From a virus, in the IMG/VR virus record IMGVR_UViG_3300044701_004230, positions 1 through 42,046 of that record: a DNA stretch of 42,046 bases, one strand, 5' to 3'. The notes below the pieces were generated by a model that did not search any database, had not been told where the DNA came from, and saw only the letters and a list, made by a program, of their open reading frames with translations. This document shows, one piece after another, positions 40,327 to 42,046 of the stretch; within the stretch, counting starts at the first letter, position 1, and the number at the start of each line of letters is the position of its first letter. Made by a program: the position numbers and the translations under genes.

Positions 40327-40662
40327 ATGCAAGTCACACTTGAATTCCAACTGACCCAGGACGACCTTGATGACATTGTCGACGCGGCCTGTCATGGCAT
40401 CGGCTACTGGGCAGATGAGGCAGAGTACAGCACAAGCTTGCTCAGCATCTCTGCCGAGGATGGCGCGGAGGTCCATGAAATCGGCAAGGCCGACATAGAA
40501 AAGACAATGGCCAGCATCATCGAAGGCAAAGTGTCGATCTCTGATAGCATCAGGAACGACATAAGTTCAGCCATCAGGGAGAATGATTACGGTTACATTG
40601 ACAGCTATGCCGCCGATGCGATTGTCCAGATAGCATGCTTCGGCGAGATTGTCTACGGTTGA
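40327..40662 (+). CDS. Early-region hypothetical protein
   Basis: 111 residues from ATG, ribosome binding site GGAG 9 nt upstream. It begins MQVTLEFQLTQDDLDDIVDA and has ACHGIGYWADEAEYSTSLL, then a helical middle (KADIEKTMASIIEGKVSISD) and a C-terminal helix YIDSYAADAIVQIACFGEIV. The 'D(D)(I)V..A.(H)GIGYWA' part resembles a small conserved phage protein of unknown function (recalled, low certainty). Acidic. Ends in a strong terminator, so it closes a two-gene unit with 40140. Confidence 0.7.
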   Translation: MQVTLEFQLTQDDLDDIVDAACHGIGYWADEAEYSTSLLSISAEDGAEVHEIGKADIEKTMASIIEGKVSISDSIRNDISSAIRENDYGYIDSYAADAIVQIACFGEIVYG

Positions 40663-40667
40663 CAAAT

Positions 40668-40689
40668 GGGGGCTTCGGCCCCCTTTTTT
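40668..40689 (+). terminator. Strong intrinsic terminator
   Basis: GGGGGC-TTCG-GCCCCC, a 6-bp GC stem with a stable UUCG tetraloop, followed by six T. It comes 5 nt after the stop of the 111-residue gene and before cassette hairpin 10, so that hairpin is not needed for termination here. Confidence 0.92.
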
Positions 40690-40698
40690 AACGCATGA

Positions 40699-40735
40699 GC
40701 GTGAACAAGCGCAAGGCACAGGCTTGTTCACGATC
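40699..40735 (+). repeat. Cassette hairpin 10 (third inner stem type)
   Basis: CGTGAACAAGC (40700-40710) pairs perfectly with GCTTGTTCACG (40722-40732), then ATC. Same outer ends as the family, another unrelated inner stem. It lies between a true terminator and the next promoter. Confidence 0.75.
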
Positions 40736-40744
40736 GCCCTGCTT

Positions 40745-40817
40745 TGTTAAGCTATGCAACTTTCCGGCTACCGGGCCCCTGGTCGATGTATTCTTAAGGA
40801 GTCGAAGGGAGCCACCC
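40745..40817 (+). promoter_or_regulatory. Cassette promoter and start-associated leader
   Basis: TGTTAA (40745-40750) and TGCAAC (40755-40760) 10 bp apart; 28 nt; -10 TATTCT (40789-40794); leader GGG-AGCCA-CCC (40807-40817) touching the ATG. Confidence 0.7.
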
Positions 40818-42046
40818 ATGCAATTCCAACTTCCAGCCAACCTCCGCCAGCAAGTCGCCGCCTACGATCCGGCCCTCAAGGCGATGCTGGCCGCCCAGGC
40901 TGTTGCCAATGGCACCGCGAAGAAAAAGTCTACCACCCCTCTGGGTGTTCCTGATGATCTGTTCCCGGCAGAGGTCATGCCGACAGAGCAGCAGGTCGAA
41001 GCCGTCAAGCGCATTAACTTAAAGCCTGCGGCAGAGCGTTTTGAGATCAGCCAAAGCGGCGACTACCTTTGCTTCCTTTATCACCACGAAAAGATTTGGG
41101 TTGCCGCGTGGCATTACACCGGAAACAACGATCTGCTCGACGAGTCGGTTCCCTACATCTACGGCCTGTCGGTTGCCTACAAGGCGGCACCATCAACCGC
41201 CGACAAGATCGGCAACGTCAACACTGGCAACTGGCAGCAGCTATTCAACAAGCGCGAAGACATGACTGAGGTGAAGTATGGCCGGGTGCTGTTTCTGAAG
41301 CGTACCAAGCTCTTCACGCTTGAGGCTATCCAGTCGGGCGATGATGGCCCAGGTTGGCTCTCGCTGCTCAATTCGTGGGGCAGTAGCTCAGCCCTCAAGT
41401 ATCCTGCCGCCCGGCAGTTCACTGATTCGATCCGCAATCGCATCCCGACGTGGAGCGACCGGGGCAGCCCCTTTGAGCGTATCAAAGACAAGAATAATTC
41501 TGTCGCCGCGAGACTTCGCAGCTACCACTCCAGCGAACCCGCGCCCGCTGGTGACGTGACGGCGGAATGGCTTTTCGGCACTTGCTATAACGTGTCAAGA
41601 AAGATTTTTGACACCCCGTATTTCCGTCGTGATCTACAGAAAACCGTTGAGCAGATCAACGCCATCTACCACGACCAGAGCGTAACCGACAGCGACAAGT
41701 TGAAGGAGCCGCATTGCCTGTGGCGGCAAAAGATGGAGAGCGCCAATCGACTGATCTCTGTCTACGGTGCCGACGTTCCTGTTGATTATGTTCAGAAGAT
41801 GTACGACATCGGGACCAATGTAACGGGCCAGGATGTTGCCGGATGCGTTGCCGCTTGGTTTAAGGAGAATGTACCCGTCGCTTCTTTCGTTGGCTGGCAC
41901 GAACGTTTCTACAACGAACTCCATAAAGAATGGGCTGGCAATTCAGACGAGAGGATGCGTCGCGCCCGGTTCAATAGCACTGGTGAGCCTGCCGCATACT
42001 TCAGCGAGCTTCGCGACACCCAGAACATGATGCTTGAGCTATGGCG
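40818..42046 (+). CDS. Large early-region protein, C-terminus outside window
   Basis: The frame is open from ATG 40818 to the right edge (409 complete codons, no stop). The start is fixed by the GGG-AGCCA-CCC leader. N-terminus MQFQLPANLRQQVAAYDPAL, then a low-complexity Ala/Lys stretch and a region with SQSGDYLCFLYHHEKIWVAA, LLNSWGSSSALKYPAARQFT, EWLFGTCYNVSRKIFDTPYF, and LISVYGADVPVDYVQKMYDI. No polymerase, helicase, nuclease or kinase motif was found, and I do not recognise the family. Being the longest gene in the early block, and the one with a full promoter module after a strong terminator, it is worth attention. Confidence 0.75.
   Translation, partial: MQFQLPANLRQQVAAYDPALKAMLAAQAVANGTAKKKSTTPLGVPDDLFPAEVMPTEQQVEAVKRINLKPAAERFEISQSGDYLCFLYHHEKIWVAAWHYTGNNDLLDESVPYIYGLSVAYKAAPSTADKIGNVNTGNWQQLFNKREDMTEVKYGRVLFLKRTKLFTLEAIQSGDDGPGWLSLLNSWGSSSALKYPAARQFTDSIRNRIPTWSDRGSPFERIKDKNNSVAARLRSYHSSEPAPAGDVTAEWLFGTCYNVSRKIFDTPYFRRDLQKTVEQINAIYHDQSVTDSDKLKEPHCLWRQKMESANRLISVYGADVPVDYVQKMYDIGTNVTGQDVAGCVAAWFKENVPVASFVGWHERFYNELHKEWAGNSDERMRRARFNSTGEPAAYFSELRDTQNMMLELW

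Noticed and set aside
1-42046. tRNA or other structural RNA genes
   Set aside because: No cloverleaf with a TTC-arm consensus was seen on either strand by eye; a tRNAscan run would be decisive.

Overview
The window is a stretch of a long, non-contractile-tailed double-stranded DNA phage (siphovirus-like, Caudoviricetes). The calls that carry this are an HK97-type major capsid protein with a coiled-coil scaffold beside it, a tail tape measure protein of about 1,320 residues with the conserved N-terminal tape-measure motif, a tail tube protein, and a tail-assembly chaperone pair joined by a -1 frameshift on A AAA AAG. No rRNA, tRNA, CRISPR, transposase, integrase, terminase or portal gene was seen. 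The host cannot be fixed from the sequence. The fibre motif GGTGQTT...LLPSQ and the style of the small proteins recall phages of cyanobacteria, but this is weak.

Layout. Positions 34.8 kb down to 1 are read almost entirely on the minus strand (late, virion genes). In transcription order: an endonuclease VII-like HNH protein; small connector-type proteins (33.9-32.0 kb); the G/GT chaperone (32.0-30.8 kb); a tail-terminator-like protein; the tail tube; the tape measure (29.1-25.1 kb); distal-tail and tip proteins (25.1-19.3 kb); a 13-kb adhesin block (19.0-6.4 kb) of LamG-containing fibre proteins, small beta-rich proteins and very cysteine-rich proteins; then scaffold, major capsid, a small beta protein, and a collagen-like fibre of more than 1,370 residues that leaves the window at position 1. 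Within the minus-strand block two plus-strand genes are seen: an HNH endonuclease at 30.4-31.0 kb, whose 3' end lies antisense to the chaperone gene, and a possible 59-residue ORFan at 34.0 kb. Only the tube, scaffold and capsid genes are followed by clear intrinsic terminators, which fits their need for high and separate expression.

From 34.9 kb to the right edge the direction flips to plus and the DNA becomes more GC-rich. This region holds about fifteen small genes of mostly unknown function (37-238 residues) plus the start of a large unknown gene. It is organised in repeated expression cassettes: an RNA hairpin with conserved ends (CGTGA...TCACGATC) after most genes; an upstream element (TGTTAC-like, usually two copies 10 bp apart); a -10 box 27-30 bp further on; and a GGG-N4/5-CCC start-associated sequence directly before the start codon. 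Two genes lack the promoter part and seem to be reached only by transcription through the hairpin. That suggests the hairpins are RNA processing or stability elements, not simple terminators. This cassette system is the most unusual feature of the window. The second is a fibre gene (9.6-13.9 kb) in which LamG units appear in a shifted, circularly permuted phase inside a conserved fibre backbone.
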